A DNA stretch of 64,000 nt from Nitrospira tepida (lineage in GTDB: Bacteria; Nitrospirota; Nitrospiria; Nitrospirales; Nitrospiraceae). The position numbers and the translations under genes were made by a program. The notes beneath the pieces were generated by a model. The model saw only the letters and a program-made list of their open reading frames with translations. It was not told the DNA's origin and ran no database searches. The stretch is taken from assembly GCF_947241125.1 (NCBI RefSeq), contig NZ_OX365700.1, forward strand, positions 3,194,001 to 3,258,000. Reading direction: 5' to 3'. How positions within the stretch are numbered: the first letter of the stretch is position 1; the number at the start of each line of letters is the position of its first letter. Of this stretch, positions 16,254 to 26,398 are shown in pieces.

Positions 16254-18551
16254 CTAGAACAACGATCCGACCGTAAATTCGAACACGCCCTTCCGCTCGT
16301 TCGGGTTGGGGTCCAAATTGATCCCGTAGGCCGCCCGGAGGGGACCGAAGGGAGAAATCCACCGGACTTCCAACCCGGCCGAACTCCGCAAATTGAAATT
16401 GACCGGCTCATTCTCATCGAACCCCTTTCCGTAATCGAAGAAGATCACGCCGTTCAGCTTGGCCTCGGTCGAGATCGGGAAGATGAAGTCGAAGTTGAAG
16501 ATGAGCTCCTTCGCCGCGCCGAGCAGGGAGCCGCTCGGCGTCACCGGTCCCGCCCGGCCGAAGACGAATCCGCGCATGGTGTTGATGCCGCCGACGAAAA
16601 ACCGCTCGGTCAGCGGGATCGGCTTCCCGTGCCGTCCTTCGACCACTCCATACCGTCCACGCACGGCGAACCGCGTGTCGAAGAACAGCGGGGTATATTT
16701 GATGACGTCGAAATAGTATTTGTAAAAATCGTTGGACCCGCCGAGATAGGGGGTACCGAGGTCGAATCCCACGGCCGTCCGGAGACCCGTCCGAGGGTCC
16801 AGATAGTAATCCCGCGTGTCCCGCGACAGGAGCGTTCGAAAACCCGTCGTGGTCTGCCGTCCAAGCTGCTGGGTGATGAACTCGGGCGCGTCGATGGTCG
16901 CGTCCCGGTAGTTGAGCTGCTCGGCGAACGGCGTGATGCTCCCGAAGATATACTCGGAGAACCACCGGCCGAACGTCCCGCTCACCCCCTGCTTTTCCTC
17001 GAAGTACGTCAGATAATTCGTAAACGTGCTGTAGATGTCGAGCTGCATCGACGTGAGCGAATCGTTGACGTAGGGGTTGCGGAAGCTGATCAAGCCGAGG
17101 CTTCGGCGCTGGCCGAGCTGTCCCCGGATCCGGCCCAAATAGCCATACCCGCCCAGGTTGCCCTCCGTAATGTCGGCGACCGCCACCAGCTTGTCCAACG
17201 TGCTGAAGCCGCCGCCGATGCTGAACATGCCGGTGGATTTTTCCTTGACCTTGACGTCCAGATCGACCTTGTCGCTCTCCACCTGTTTGGGGAGAATTTC
17301 GACGGTTTCGAAGAAATTCAAATTGTTCAGCCGCTGGAAGCTCCGTTTCAAGGACACGGTGTCGATCACGTCGGACTCGTTCACGCGCAATTCCCGCCGG
17401 ATGACGTTGTCCCGCGTCTTGTCGTTGCCCGAGATTCGGATCTGCCGGATGCGGGTAAGCTCGCCCTCCTTGATGTTGAAAATGATGGAGGCGGTCTTGT
17501 CGTCCTGGTTGGGCGTTACGTTCGGATTCACGTCGGTGAACGCGTAGCCCTTGGCGCCGTATTTGTCCGTCAAGCGGGTGACCTCGTCGCGGATCTTGGC
17601 GCGCTGAAAGATCTCGCCTTCGTAGATCTTCATGCCCTCGCGGAGCTCCGGCTCCTCGAACACCGTGTTGCCGCGGAAGCCCACCTGGCTGACGGTGAAC
17701 GGCTCCCCTTCGACAATGGCGAAGGTCACGATGAACCACTTTCGGTCCTCCGTCAATTCGATCGTCGGCAACCCCACCTGCATATTGAGGTAGCCCTTGT
17801 TCATATAGACTTCCCGGATCCGCTCGAGATCGTTCGGCACTTCCTCCCGTTTGAGCAGGCCGGCGTCGGAGAACACCGAGGGAATCGTGAACCGGGTCAA
17901 GAGCGCATACCACGGCACCCATTCCCGGGTCGCCATGACGGACAACAGCTCCTTCTTCGTGACCGACTTCATCCCCTCGAAATTCACGGTCTTGATCCGG
18001 GCGCGCTCGCCTTCGCGGATATAGAAAGTCAGCCGCTTGCGGTCCTCATCCAGCGTCTGAATGATCGGCACGACCTCGACGTTGTAATATCCGTCCTCCT
18101 GATAGGCGCCTCGGATCTTCTCCGCGCTTTCCTTGACCAGTTGCGGATCAAGAAAGGTCTGGCCGCGGATGGTGATTTTCTCCTTGAGCTTGTCCTCGCT
18201 GAGTTCCTCGTTGCCGTCGAACAGGATCTCCGTGATGAAGGGCTTCTCCTTGACGATGAAGGACACCGCCATGCCGTCCGGCACCGCTTCGACTTCCGAT
18301 TGGACGTCCTCGAAGAAGCCGGTCTCATAAAGCAGACGCATCTGCTTCCGCACCGCGTCGGGCGTGTAAGGATCCCCGGCCTTGAGCGTCAGGCGGCCCT
18401 GGATGGCCGACGTTTCAATCCGGCTGTTGCCTCGAATGACGACGGACGTGACCTTCTGGACGGCCTCCTGCGCGGCCGCCACGACCGCGAGACCCGCCAT
18501 CAACAGCCCGATCAGCCCTATCCAAAGCAAGGCAAGACGTGCGCGAATCAC
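16254..18551 (-). CDS. bamA: Outer membrane protein assembly factor BamA
   Basis: BamA is the core of the machine that folds beta-barrel proteins into the outer membrane. The 765-residue protein has a signal peptide (hydrophobic residues 7-26, cleavage near AAAQ), five POTRA repeats over about 30-420 and a C-terminal 16-strand barrel, with the loop 6 type motif VRGRYG and a terminal Phe (FTVGSLF) that acts as the barrel signal. The start is GTG, with AAGGG about 9 nt upstream. A good sigma70 promoter lies about 200 nt upstream, making bamA the first gene of the LPS/BAM operon. Confidence 0.96.
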   Translation of the reverse strand: MIRARLALLWIGLIGLLMAGLAVVAAAQEAVQKVTSVVIRGNSRIETSAIQGRLTLKAGDPYTPDAVRKQMRLLYETGFFEDVQSEVEAVPDGMAVSFIVKEKPFITEILFDGNEELSEDKLKEKITIRGQTFLDPQLVKESAEKIRGAYQEDGYYNVEVVPIIQTLDEDRKRLTFYIREGERARIKTVNFEGMKSVTKKELLSVMATREWVPWYALLTRFTIPSVFSDAGLLKREEVPNDLERIREVYMNKGYLNMQVGLPTIELTEDRKWFIVTFAIVEGEPFTVSQVGFRGNTVFEEPELREGMKIYEGEIFQRAKIRDEVTRLTDKYGAKGYAFTDVNPNVTPNQDDKTASIIFNIKEGELTRIRQIRISGNDKTRDNVIRRELRVNESDVIDTVSLKRSFQRLNNLNFFETVEILPKQVESDKVDLDVKVKEKSTGMFSIGGGFSTLDKLVAVADITEGNLGGYGYLGRIRGQLGQRRSLGLISFRNPYVNDSLTSMQLDIYSTFTNYLTYFEEKQGVSGTFGRWFSEYIFGSITPFAEQLNYRDATIDAPEFITQQLGRQTTTGFRTLLSRDTRDYYLDPRTGLRTAVGFDLGTPYLGGSNDFYKYYFDVIKYTPLFFDTRFAVRGRYGVVEGRHGKPIPLTERFFVGGINTMRGFVFGRAGPVTPSGSLLGAAKELIFNFDFIFPISTEAKLNGVIFFDYGKGFDENEPVNFNLRSSAGLEVRWISPFGPLRAAYGINLDPNPNERKGVFEFTVGSLF

Positions 18552-18758
18552 TCACCGGTGCCCTTCGTAGGCGCCCCACTGGTCCACCAGACTTGATCTG
18601 CAAGTCTCGCCGCGCGGCGGCGCGAGAGCCTTGTGCCACTTCCTCCACCGCCTGTCGCAGGGGATTCTTTCGACTTACAGGCTGCCGAGGCCCATCTGAA
18701 CCGGTCCGTTCCGCCGTCGGACCGGACCGAAAGGAGGAGTGTCGAAGAAAATCGACGA
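18552..18758 (-). promoter_or_regulatory. About 200-nt bamA 5' leader with two hairpins
   Basis: From the predicted transcription start near 18752 to the GTG at 18551 no gene is apparent. The leader can form an 8-bp perfect stem (CCGGTCCG at 18701-18708 with CGGACCGG at 18718-18725) and a second GC-rich stem around 18605-18627. Its function is unknown. It could regulate the operon or simply be an untranslated leader. Confidence 0.45.
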
Positions 18759-18787
18759 ATTATAATTTTCGCTGCGGACAATGTAAA
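18759..18787 (-). promoter_or_regulatory. Sigma70-type promoter for bamA operon
   Basis: On the minus strand a TTTACA -35 box (18782-18787) and a perfect TATAAT -10 box (18759-18764) are separated by exactly 17 nt. It faces bamA. This is the strongest promoter match in the window. Confidence 0.75.
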
Positions 18788-18840
18788 GCGAGTTTCCTCG
18801 CCCACGGCGCGGCCCGCGTCCGCGCGAAGCGGTCACTTCC

Positions 18841-18869
18841 TTGACTTCGCGTACCCCATCACATACTAT
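18841..18869 (+). promoter_or_regulatory. Sigma70-type promoter for galU
   Basis: TTGACT (18841-18846), a 17-nt spacer and TACTAT (18864-18869) face galU. The predicted start near 18876 excludes the in-frame ATG at 18875 as a normal start and supports the ATG at 18914. Confidence 0.7.
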
Positions 18870-18913
18870 CCAGAATGTCCGCCGGTTTCTCATCTCGGCC
18901 ATCTCAATACCCC

Positions 18914-19801
18914 ATGAAGGTTCGCAAAGCCGTATTCCCAGCCGCGGGGTTGGGCACCCGCTTTCTCCCCGCCACCAAGGCCTCTCCCAAGGAGATGCTG
19001 TCGCTTGTCGACAAGCCGTTGATTCAATATGCCGTGGAGGAGGCCGTCGCCTCCGGCATTGAAGACATCATCATCATCACCGGCCGGGGGAAGCGGGCGA
19101 TCGAGGACCATTTCGACCGGTCGTTCGAGTTGGAAGAAAACCTGCGCTCCAACGGCAAGCTCGATCTGCTCAAGGAAGTCGAGGGCATCTCCCAGCTCGC
19201 AAATTTTTGTTACGTCCGCCAGCCGGAGGCCCGCGGGTTGGGCCATGCCGTGCTCTGCGCGCAACATCTGATCGGCGACGAGCCGTTCGCGGTGATACTG
19301 GGCGACGAGATCATCGACGCGCCGGTCCCCGGATTGGCGCAGCTGATCGAGGTCTATCACAGCAAGAAGGGCGGGGTCGTCGGCGTCCAGGAAGTCCCGG
19401 ACAGCGAGGTCAACCGGTATGGGATCATCAAGCCTAAGGCGCTCAAGCCCGGCCTGTTCCGGGTGGAGTCGATCGTGGAAAAGCCGGCCCGCGTGGATGC
19501 GCCCTCGAACTATGCGGTGATCGGGCGCTACGTGCTCCCGCCGTCCATCTTTCCCATCTTGCGGGACACCAAGCCGGGCAAGAACGGCGAGATCCAGTTG
19601 ACGGACGCACTCCGGACCCTCGCCGTCCACTCGCCGATGTACGCCGTCGAGGTCAAGGGGTCCCGCCACGACGCGGGCGACAAACTCGGCTTTTTGGTCG
19701 CCACGGTCGAATTCGCCCTGCGCAACCCGCGCCTCGGACCGGCCTTCAGCGAATATCTAAAAGAACTCAAGCCGCGCCTCGGCAAGACCCCGCATCACTG
19801 A
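18914..19801 (+). CDS. galU: UTP--glucose-1-phosphate uridylyltransferase
   Basis: GalU makes UDP-glucose from UTP and glucose 1-phosphate, feeding LPS and other glycans. The 295-residue protein starts [19 protein letters not shown], carrying the nucleotide-binding GxGTRxLP motif, followed by [10 protein letters not shown], the [12 protein letters not shown] segment and [20 protein letters not shown]. The start at 18914 matches the family; a 13-residue upstream extension from 18875 would begin at the predicted transcription start. It is the first gene of the plus-strand unit. Confidence 0.95.
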   Translation: MKVRKAVFPAAGLGTRFLPATKASPKEMLSLVDKPLIQYAVEEAVASGIEDIIIITGRGKRAIEDHFDRSFELEENLRSNGKLDLLKEVEGISQLANFCYVRQPEARGLGHAVLCAQHLIGDEPFAVILGDEIIDAPVPGLAQLIEVYHSKKGGVVGVQEVPDSEVNRYGIIKPKALKPGLFRVESIVEKPARVDAPSNYAVIGRYVLPPSIFPILRDTKPGKNGEIQLTDALRTLAVHSPMYAVEVKGSRHDAGDKLGFLVATVEFALRNPRLGPAFSEYLKELKPRLGKTPHH

Positions 19802-19845
19802 GGAGCGACACAGGACCGGGCACTGCCCGTGCGAGAGGACTGTTG

Positions 19846-22347
19846 ATGAACGAGCCAGCGTCCAACGATCAGCCGGTTGAATCCGTCTCCAGCGCCGACG
19901 TGCCAGACCAGCTTCCGCTCCTGCCGGTCCGGGACATCGTCGTCTTCCCTTACATGGTGCTGCCGCTCTTCGTCGGCCGCGAAATGTCGATCAAGGCCAT
20001 CGAAGCGGCGCTGGCCGGCAACCGGATGATCTTCCTCGCGACCCAGAAGGCGCTGGACGTGGAGAATCCCACGCCCGACGACATCCACAGGATCGGCACC
20101 GTCGGCATCATCATGCGCATGCTGAAGCTCCCCGACGAGCGCATCAAGATCCTCGTGCAGGGGATCGTGAAGGCACGGGTCGTTGATTACATCCAGCAGG
20201 ACCCCTATTTCTCCGTGAGAATCGAAAAGGTCGTGGAGAACAAGGCCGTCGCCCCGACCCTGGAGAGCGAAGCCTTGATGCGGACCGTCAAGGAACAAGT
20301 CGAGCGACTGGTCAGCCTGGGGAAGGTGCTCATCCCGGACGTCATGGTCGTCATTGAGAACCTGGAGGACCCCGGCCGCCTGGCCGATATGGTCGTCTCC
20401 AACCTCGGCCTCAAGGTAGACATCACCCAGAGCGTGCTGGAGATCCTGGACCCGCTGGGACGGCTCAAGCAGGCCAGCGAAATTCTCTCCAAAGAGATCG
20501 ACGTCCTGTCGATGCAGCAGAAGATCCAGGCGCAGGCCAAGGGCGAGATGGACAAGACCCAGCGCGAGTACTTTCTCCGGGAGCAGCTCAAGGCCATCCA
20601 GAAGGAGCTGGGCGAGCTCGACGAACGGTCCGAGGAGATCGCCGAGTTCCGGAAGCGCGTCAAGGACGCCAAGATGCCGGAGAAGGTTCTGAAGGAGGTC
20701 GAGAAGCAGCTCAAACGCCTGGAGAAGATGCATCCGGACACGGCGGAATCCGCCACCGTGCGCACCTATCTGGAATGGATGGTGGAGCTGCCCTGGAGCA
20801 AGAAATCCAAGGACAACCTCGACATCAAGGCCGCCGCCAAGGTGCTGAACGAGGACCACTACGACCTGGAAAAGGTCAAGGAGCGGATTCTCGAATACCT
20901 GGCGGTGCGCAAGCTCAAAGACAAGATGAAGGGGCCCATCCTCTGCTTTGCCGGTCCTCCGGGCGTCGGCAAGACCTCGCTGGGCAAATCCATCGCGCGG
21001 GCGCTCGGGCGCGAGTTCGTCCGGATCAGCCTGGGCGGCGTCCGCGACGAGGCCGAAATCCGAGGCCACCGCCGGACCTACGTCGGGGCGTTGCCGGGCC
21101 GGATCATCCAGGGCATCAAGCAGGCCGGCACCAACAACCCGGTGTTCATGCTCGACGAGGTGGACAAGGTCGGGATGGACTTCCGCGGAGACCCCTCGGC
21201 GGCCCTGTTGGAGGTCCTGGATCCGGAGCAGAACCACGCCTTCAGCGATCACTATCTGGGCGTGCCGTTCGATCTGACCGACGTGATGTTCATCGCGACC
21301 GCGAACTTGATGGACCCGATCCTGCCCGCCTTGCGCGACCGCATGGAGATCATCGAGATTCCCGGCTATACGGAAGAGGAGAAGCTCGGCATCGCCTTGC
21401 GATACATCGTCCCGCGCCAGCTCACCGAGCACGGGATCTCGGAGAAACACATTCAAATCGGAGAAGCCGCCCTGCGCCAAATCATCTCCCACTACACGCG
21501 CGAGGCCGGCGTCCGCAACCTCGAACGGGAAGTGGCCAACGTGATGCGGAAGGTGGCCAAGAAGGTGGCGGAAGGGAAGGGGCAGTGTCAGACCATTACG
21601 CCCGCGAACCTGCACAAATACCTGGGCGTGCCCAAGTTCGTGCCGGACCCCGAGCAGGAAAAGGACGAGGTCGGCGTGGCGACCGGGCTGGCCTGGACCG
21701 AGACCGGCGGCGACGTGCTCTACATCGAAGCGACCGCGATGAAGGGGAAGGGGCACCTGACCCTCACGGGACAGTTGGGCGACGTCATGAAGGAATCGGC
21801 GCAGGCGGCGTTGAGCTACGTCCGGTCTCGGGCCAAGCTGCTGGGGATCAATCCGGACGTGTTCGCGAAGACCGATCTGCACATTCACGTGCCGGCCGGC
21901 GCCATTCCGAAAGACGGCCCGTCGGCCGGCATCACGATGGCCACCGCCATCGCCTCCACGCTCGCGAATCTCCAGGCCCGCCGCGACGTGGCCATGACCG
22001 GCGAAGTGACACTACGCGGACGCGTCCTGCCGATCGGAGGATTGAAAGAAAAAATTCTGGCCGCCAAGCGGGCCCACATCACCACCGTGATCCTGCCGAA
22101 ACGAAACAAGAAGGATCTGGACGAGATTCCCAAGCACCTGTTGAAGGGCTTGCAATTCGTGTTTGCCGAGACGATGGACGACGTGATCAAGGCCGGGTTG
22201 AGGCGCCTGCCCGTCTCCCTGACGCGGGGCAACGGGGCGCATCACACCCGCGCCCAGAAATCCACCCGTAAACCGGTCCGCCAGGCGGTCCCGGCGCCGC
22301 GGCGACCGAGCCGGCCGGCGCCGAGCATCCACCCAGTCCACCTGTAA
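19846..22347 (+). CDS. lon: ATP-dependent protease Lon
   Basis: Lon is a cytosolic AAA+ serine protease for damaged and regulatory proteins. The 833-residue protein has an N-terminal substrate domain opening [19 protein letters not shown], a coiled section, the Walker A GPPGVGKT (370-377), Walker [12 protein letters not shown], and a C-terminal protease domain with the Ser-Lys dyad: Ser693 in KDGPSAG and Lys736 in GGLKEK. A Pro/Arg-rich tail of about 35 residues follows the usual end. The ATG at 19846 is preferred over the TTG 3 bp upstream. It ends 1 bp before thiL. Confidence 0.97.
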   Translation: MNEPASNDQPVESVSSADVPDQLPLLPVRDIVVFPYMVLPLFVGREMSIKAIEAALAGNRMIFLATQKALDVENPTPDDIHRIGTVGIIMRMLKLPDERIKILVQGIVKARVVDYIQQDPYFSVRIEKVVENKAVAPTLESEALMRTVKEQVERLVSLGKVLIPDVMVVIENLEDPGRLADMVVSNLGLKVDITQSVLEILDPLGRLKQASEILSKEIDVLSMQQKIQAQAKGEMDKTQREYFLREQLKAIQKELGELDERSEEIAEFRKRVKDAKMPEKVLKEVEKQLKRLEKMHPDTAESATVRTYLEWMVELPWSKKSKDNLDIKAAAKVLNEDHYDLEKVKERILEYLAVRKLKDKMKGPILCFAGPPGVGKTSLGKSIARALGREFVRISLGGVRDEAEIRGHRRTYVGALPGRIIQGIKQAGTNNPVFMLDEVDKVGMDFRGDPSAALLEVLDPEQNHAFSDHYLGVPFDLTDVMFIATANLMDPILPALRDRMEIIEIPGYTEEEKLGIALRYIVPRQLTEHGISEKHIQIGEAALRQIISHYTREAGVRNLEREVANVMRKVAKKVAEGKGQCQTITPANLHKYLGVPKFVPDPEQEKDEVGVATGLAWTETGGDVLYIEATAMKGKGHLTLTGQLGDVMKESAQAALSYVRSRAKLLGINPDVFAKTDLHIHVPAGAIPKDGPSAGITMATAIASTLANLQARRDVAMTGEVTLRGRVLPIGGLKEKILAAKRAHITTVILPKRNKKDLDEIPKHLLKGLQFVFAETMDDVIKAGLRRLPVSLTRGNGAHHTRAQKSTRKPVRQAVPAPRRPSRPAPSIHPVHL

Positions 22348-22348
22348 C

Positions 22349-23392
22349 ATGCCGGCTCGCCGGAGGCAGCAGGGACCTCGACGGCTCGAAGAGTTCGCGT
22401 TCATCAATCTGATCAAACGCCGGTTCGGTCGCGTCCCCCGCCGTGTCGCTATGGGCATCGGAGACGACGCCGCCGTGGTGCGGGGCCCATCGACGCGGGA
22501 TTGGGTCGTCACGACGGACCTGCTCGCCGAGGACGTTCATTTTTCTCTCGACACGACCTCGTTCGACGATCTCGGATACAAGGCCGCGGCCGCCAACCTG
22601 AGCGACATCGCCGCCATGGGAGGTTCGCCGACCTACCTCCTGATCGCGCTGGCCATTCCCACAACCCTGTCCCAATCGGACCTTTCGCGCTTGTACCAGG
22701 GTCTCCATCGGGCCTGCCGCCCGCACCATGTGGCACTGATCGGCGGGGATACCTCCTCTTCCCGCGCCGGCCTGTTCCTCACCATCACCCTCATCGGGGA
22801 GATTGCCCGAGGCCGCGCTGTCCTTCGATCCGGAGCCAGGCCGGGAGACCTCCTGTACGTCAGCGGCACCTTGGGGGAGTCGCAGGCCGGTTTGATGTTG
22901 CTAGGGAAGGCCCTCACGCGCGGGATTCGGCGAGGCCTCGCGCCGGCCGACCGGGCTCGCTTGATCGGCCGGCACCGGCGCCCGACTCCTCGCGTGGCAC
23001 TCGGAGAGGCGCTCGCGTCGCGACGGCTGGCGACCGCCATGATCGACCTCTCCGACGGCCTGTCCGGAGACCTCGCCCATCTCTGCGAGGAAAGCCGCGT
23101 CGGCGCCCTGCTGGATCGTTCGGCCCTGCCTCTTTCACCTGCCCTGAGGAGATTTGCCGCGCTGGCCGGCTCTTCTGCCGAGTCTCTGGCGCTTCAGGGA
23201 GGCGAGGACTATGAGCTGTTATTCACCCTGTCTCCCCGGCATGAAGCCGCGGTGCAGCGTCTCGGCCGGCAACTTCGCGTGCCCGTCACCAACATCGGCC
23301 GCATGATGCCAGCCCGCTTCGGCATGAAGGAGCGGGATCGCCACGGCAGCCTGAAGGACCTGGCCGTCACCAGTTATCGACATTTCACCTGA
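22349..23392 (+). CDS. thiL: Thiamine-monophosphate kinase
   Basis: ThiL phosphorylates thiamine monophosphate to the active cofactor thiamine diphosphate. The 347-residue protein has the N-terminal LEEFAFINLIKRRF segment, the GIGDDAAVV metal/ATP motif near 36-44, TTDLLAEDVHF, ANLSDIAAMGG and IGGDTSSS, in the order usual for the family. It starts 1 bp after lon, so the two are coupled. Other thiamine genes (thiS, thiG, thiE) lie at 32.9-34.7 kb on the other strand. Confidence 0.94.
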   Translation: MPARRRQQGPRRLEEFAFINLIKRRFGRVPRRVAMGIGDDAAVVRGPSTRDWVVTTDLLAEDVHFSLDTTSFDDLGYKAAAANLSDIAAMGGSPTYLLIALAIPTTLSQSDLSRLYQGLHRACRPHHVALIGGDTSSSRAGLFLTITLIGEIARGRAVLRSGARPGDLLYVSGTLGESQAGLMLLGKALTRGIRRGLAPADRARLIGRHRRPTPRVALGEALASRRLATAMIDLSDGLSGDLAHLCEESRVGALLDRSALPLSPALRRFAALAGSSAESLALQGGEDYELLFTLSPRHEAAVQRLGRQLRVPVTNIGRMMPARFGMKERDRHGSLKDLAVTSYRHFT

Positions 23393-23410
23393 GCCAGCTC
23401 CACGCGACCG

Positions 23411-23902
23411 ATGCGTTCCTCGTCTCGACTTCGCAGCCTGTTGCGCCAGCTCCTCCACTTGCAGGAGTCTCCCCACAGGACCGCGCTTGCGTTCGCCCTC
23501 GGCGTCTTTTTCACCTTCTCGCCCCCCTATGGACTCCATATGATGATGGCCGTGTTCTGCGCCTGGGCCTTCCGGCTGAACTTTGTCGCGCTGCTGGCGG
23601 GCCTCTGCGTCAATACCCCCTGGACGATCGTGGCCGTCCTTGGCGGGACGCTCTGGCTGGGCTGCCTCCTGCTCGGCGTCCCCTTTCCGACCTCGCTCGA
23701 TTGGGGCGATACCAGCCCATCGGCGATTTTCAATCAGGTGAAGCCCTATCTCCTGCCCTTCATCGTCGGCGGGACGGTCCTCAGCCTGGCCGCAGGACTG
23801 CTCGCCTATCCGATCGCCTATTGGCTGATCACGCGCTATCGGGAACGAGCGGGCGGCGAGGTGCGGGAGGCCCCGTTGCCGCCTTCCAGAGGCCTCGGGT
23901 AA
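23411..23902 (+). CDS. DUF2062 family membrane protein
   Basis: This 163-residue protein has the DUF2062 pattern: an amphipathic N-terminus (LRSLLRQLLHLQESPHR), then helices around 25-45, 50-75 and 115-145, with the short motifs FTFSPPYGLHM and NTPWT. Members are inner-membrane proteins of unknown role, sometimes found fused to or beside glycosyltransferases. It lies 18 bp after thiL and 1 bp before the HD gene, so it belongs to the same unit. No catalytic residues can be assigned. Confidence 0.8.
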   Translation: MRSSSRLRSLLRQLLHLQESPHRTALAFALGVFFTFSPPYGLHMMMAVFCAWAFRLNFVALLAGLCVNTPWTIVAVLGGTLWLGCLLLGVPFPTSLDWGDTSPSAIFNQVKPYLLPFIVGGTVLSLAAGLLAYPIAYWLITRYRERAGGEVREAPLPPSRGLG

Positions 23903-23903
23903 G

Positions 23904-25349
23904 ATGCGGACGATCCCGCACAGACGCATGACGCCCTCGAACGACGCCGCGGCCAAGCCCTACGACGGATGCGCGCTCATCGCCGATCCGATCCATGACT
24001 ATGTCTTCTTCACCGTGCCGCTGGATTCGCCCGACGCCTCCGAGCGGACGGAGAAGGACTTGATCGACTCGGCCTGGGTCCAGCGCCTCCGGTATATCTA
24101 TCAGCTCCAAAGCGCCCGGTGGGTCTACCCCTCGGCCGAACATAGCCGGTTTGTCCACTCGGTCGGCACGATGCACGTGGCCGGACGATTCGCCCGGCAC
24201 CTCCATCCCTTTCTCAAAGAGGCGGCCCCGGACTGTCCGTCCATCAACTTTGTAGAGGAGTTTCTGCGGGTGACCGCCCTGGTGCATGACATCGGCCACG
24301 GCCCCTTCTGCCATTTCTTCGACGACAACTTCCTCGCGGCCTACCATCTCACGCACGAACGGATCGGCCAGATCATCATTCGCGACCATCTCGGCCCGAC
24401 GATCAGAAAGATCCGCCGCAGCCCGAGCGGCCCCTTCGCCAAGGGCGAGGAACTGGACCCGGCGCAGATCGCCCACATCATCCTGAAGGAGAAGGGGAAG
24501 GACAACTCCCGGCTCCCTCGATGGTTGACATACCTCCAGCCGGTCATCTCGGGCAGTTATACGGCCGACAATCTCGATTACGTCCTGCGGGATTCCTACA
24601 TGTGCGGGGTGGCGGTCGGCCCCGTGGATCTGGACCGTCTGATCCACTACACGATGCTGACCAAACAGGGGTTCACCATCCATAAGACGGGCCTCCCCGC
24701 GCTTCAGATGTTCCTCACCACGCGCATGTACCTGTACTCGAACGTCTACTACCATCGCACCACCAGGGCGATCGACATCCACCTCCGCGATATCTTCGGC
24801 GACAGCATGAGGCTCTTGTTTCCCTACGATCCGCGGCGCCGTATGGACCGCTACCTCGATCTGACCGATTGGTCGCTCCTCGAAGAAGTCCGCACCTGGC
24901 GGTCCTCGCGCCATCGGAACCGGCGCCGGCTCGCGGCGGAATGGGCGAGAATTCTAGGGCGCGATGTGAAGTGGAAAATGGCCTACAGCACGGTGCTCAA
25001 GGAGAAGGGGCAGGAGCGAGGGCTCGACTTCCCCAGCCATACGCACTTCGAGCAGTTGATCACAAAGGAGCTTCCCGCCTCCCGACAGCGGATCGCCTTT
25101 CGCGTCGACATGGCTCCGCTGGATCCCCGCCCGGATCCGAAAGACCTGAGCAGCAAGCCGCTGTTCGTCTACGACCCCGGGACCAAAGGGGTCTCTCGGG
25201 AGCCGTTGGAGGAATTTCTCGATCTCCTGCCCACCAGGCTGGTCCAGTTCCGCATTTACGCGCTTGATCACGAGCACGACGCGGACCTCTCACGGGCCGC
25301 CGCTTCCGTGCTTAATCGGACCCCCTCCAGCAGCCCCACCAACGTCTAG
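23904..25349 (+). CDS. HD-domain phosphohydrolase, SAMHD1-like dNTPase family
   Basis: This 481-residue protein has the metal-binding HD triad in the arrangement of SAMHD1-type dNTP triphosphohydrolases: His85 in RFVHSVG, His128-Asp129 in ALVHDIGHGPFCH and Asp225 in DNLDYVLRD. The QRLRYIYQLQ and VYPSAEHSR motifs are also family features. Related enzymes hydrolyse dNTPs to nucleosides and triphosphate, controlling pools or limiting phage. The substrate here is inferred. The C-terminal third (about 310-481) has no recognised motif. An internal ATG at 23928 is an alternative start. Confidence 0.85.
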   Translation: MRTIPHRRMTPSNDAAAKPYDGCALIADPIHDYVFFTVPLDSPDASERTEKDLIDSAWVQRLRYIYQLQSARWVYPSAEHSRFVHSVGTMHVAGRFARHLHPFLKEAAPDCPSINFVEEFLRVTALVHDIGHGPFCHFFDDNFLAAYHLTHERIGQIIIRDHLGPTIRKIRRSPSGPFAKGEELDPAQIAHIILKEKGKDNSRLPRWLTYLQPVISGSYTADNLDYVLRDSYMCGVAVGPVDLDRLIHYTMLTKQGFTIHKTGLPALQMFLTTRMYLYSNVYYHRTTRAIDIHLRDIFGDSMRLLFPYDPRRRMDRYLDLTDWSLLEEVRTWRSSRHRNRRRLAAEWARILGRDVKWKMAYSTVLKEKGQERGLDFPSHTHFEQLITKELPASRQRIAFRVDMAPLDPRPDPKDLSSKPLFVYDPGTKGVSREPLEEFLDLLPTRLVQFRIYALDHEHDADLSRAAASVLNRTPSSSPTNV

Positions 25350-25453
25350 CCGGCTCCGGAAACCCGTCTTGGATGGTAGGGCGCTTGCTCAGTCCGCGCG
25401 GTCTGCCGTGCGAAATCGCGATAGAAGGGGGAAATCAGCGAAGGGGCTGGACG

Positions 25454-26398
25454 TTATCGAGGGGCGGCGCCGTTGAGCAACGGGAGGCCGACCAGCGCAT
25501 AGGGATTGATCCAGGCCCCGTTGACCCGAGCACCCCAATGGAGATGCGGACCGGTCGCCCGGCCGCTCGCGCCGACCTTGCCGATCACTTGACCCGCCTT
25601 GACCGGATCGCCGTCCTTGACGAGGACTTCGGAGAGATGAAAATACATCGAGTACAGGCCGAGCCCGTGATCCAGGTAGATGCCGAGCCCGGAGAACACG
25701 TGATCGACCGTCAACCGCACGATGCCGTCGTTCGTCGCCACGACCTCGGTCCCCGCCGGGGCGGCGATGTCTTCCCCCCGATGGGGGCTCTTGGGCTGGC
25801 CGTTCAACACGCGGACGCTCCCGAACCGTCCGCTCCGCTTGCCGCCCACCGGCTCCCGGAAATCCACCGACCATAACCGGATGCGCGAATCCTCCGCCAA
25901 CGCCGCCCGCACCTGTTCCTGTTCGCTCTTGTAACGGGCCAACCCCTCCTCGTCGAGGTCGACCTTCTCCTTCGGCAGCTTCAGCCGCTCGACGTTGAAT
26001 TTCTCTTTGAGCACGAGGATGTTGTAGCTCAGACGCCGCTGCTGTTCCCCGTTTCGGACCTCGACCACCAGCTCATGCGTCCCCGGCTCGTCCTGCAAAT
26101 CGAGACCGAGCAACGCCACGAAGCCCTGGCCCTGCCCGGGCCGATACTCGGGAAAGAACGGAATCGTTCGTCCCATGAAAGTTCCGGACAGGACCGCGGT
26201 CGGCTCCTCGATCGGCACCTTGACGACCAATACCTGTCCCTGTTTCCCGCTGAGTTGCCCGTCGGTGCCGTGGAGGACCTGCGGGCCGGATGGAAACCAT
26301 TCCACCGGAAAGATGCTTGCGAGGATGACAATGGCCGAGAGCGTCACCCGCTCGGCGTAACCCATGGCCAATGACGGCCTGGCGGACGGGAGCCTCAT
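25454..26398 (-). CDS. M23/LytM-family peptidase, membrane-anchored
   Basis: This 314-residue protein has an uncleaved or late-cleaved hydrophobic N-terminus (about 18-32), a middle beta-rich region and a C-terminal LytM domain with intact zinc ligands: His206 and Asp210 in HRGED, and His285/His287 in GPHLHWG. It is therefore likely an active glycyl or cross-link endopeptidase in the periplasm. The ATG at 26398 overlaps the stop of pafA by ATGA, although the frame is open further upstream. Coupling of a murein hydrolase to the Pup ligase gene is unexpected. Confidence 0.88.
   Translation of the reverse strand: MRLPSARPSLAMGYAERVTLSAIVILASIFPVEWFPSGPQVLHGTDGQLSGKQGQVLVVKVPIEEPTAVLSGTFMGRTIPFFPEYRPGQGQGFVALLGLDLQDEPGTHELVVEVRNGEQQRRLSYNILVLKEKFNVERLKLPKEKVDLDEEGLARYKSEQEQVRAALAEDSRIRLWSVDFREPVGGKRSGRFGSVRVLNGQPKSPHRGEDIAAPAGTEVVATNDGIVRLTVDHVFSGLGIYLDHGLGLYSMYFHLSEVLVKDGDPVKAGQVIGKVGASGRATGPHLHWGARVNGAWINPYALVGLPLLNGAAPR

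Noticed and set aside
15618-18596. 992-residue plus-strand open frame
   Set aside because: It is antisense to fully recognisable bamA and skp-like genes; long shadow frames are common in high-GC DNA and the translation lacks any domain.
19795-21888. 697-residue minus-strand frame
   Set aside because: It lies antisense to lon, with His/Leu/Asp-rich composition typical of a reverse-strand shadow.
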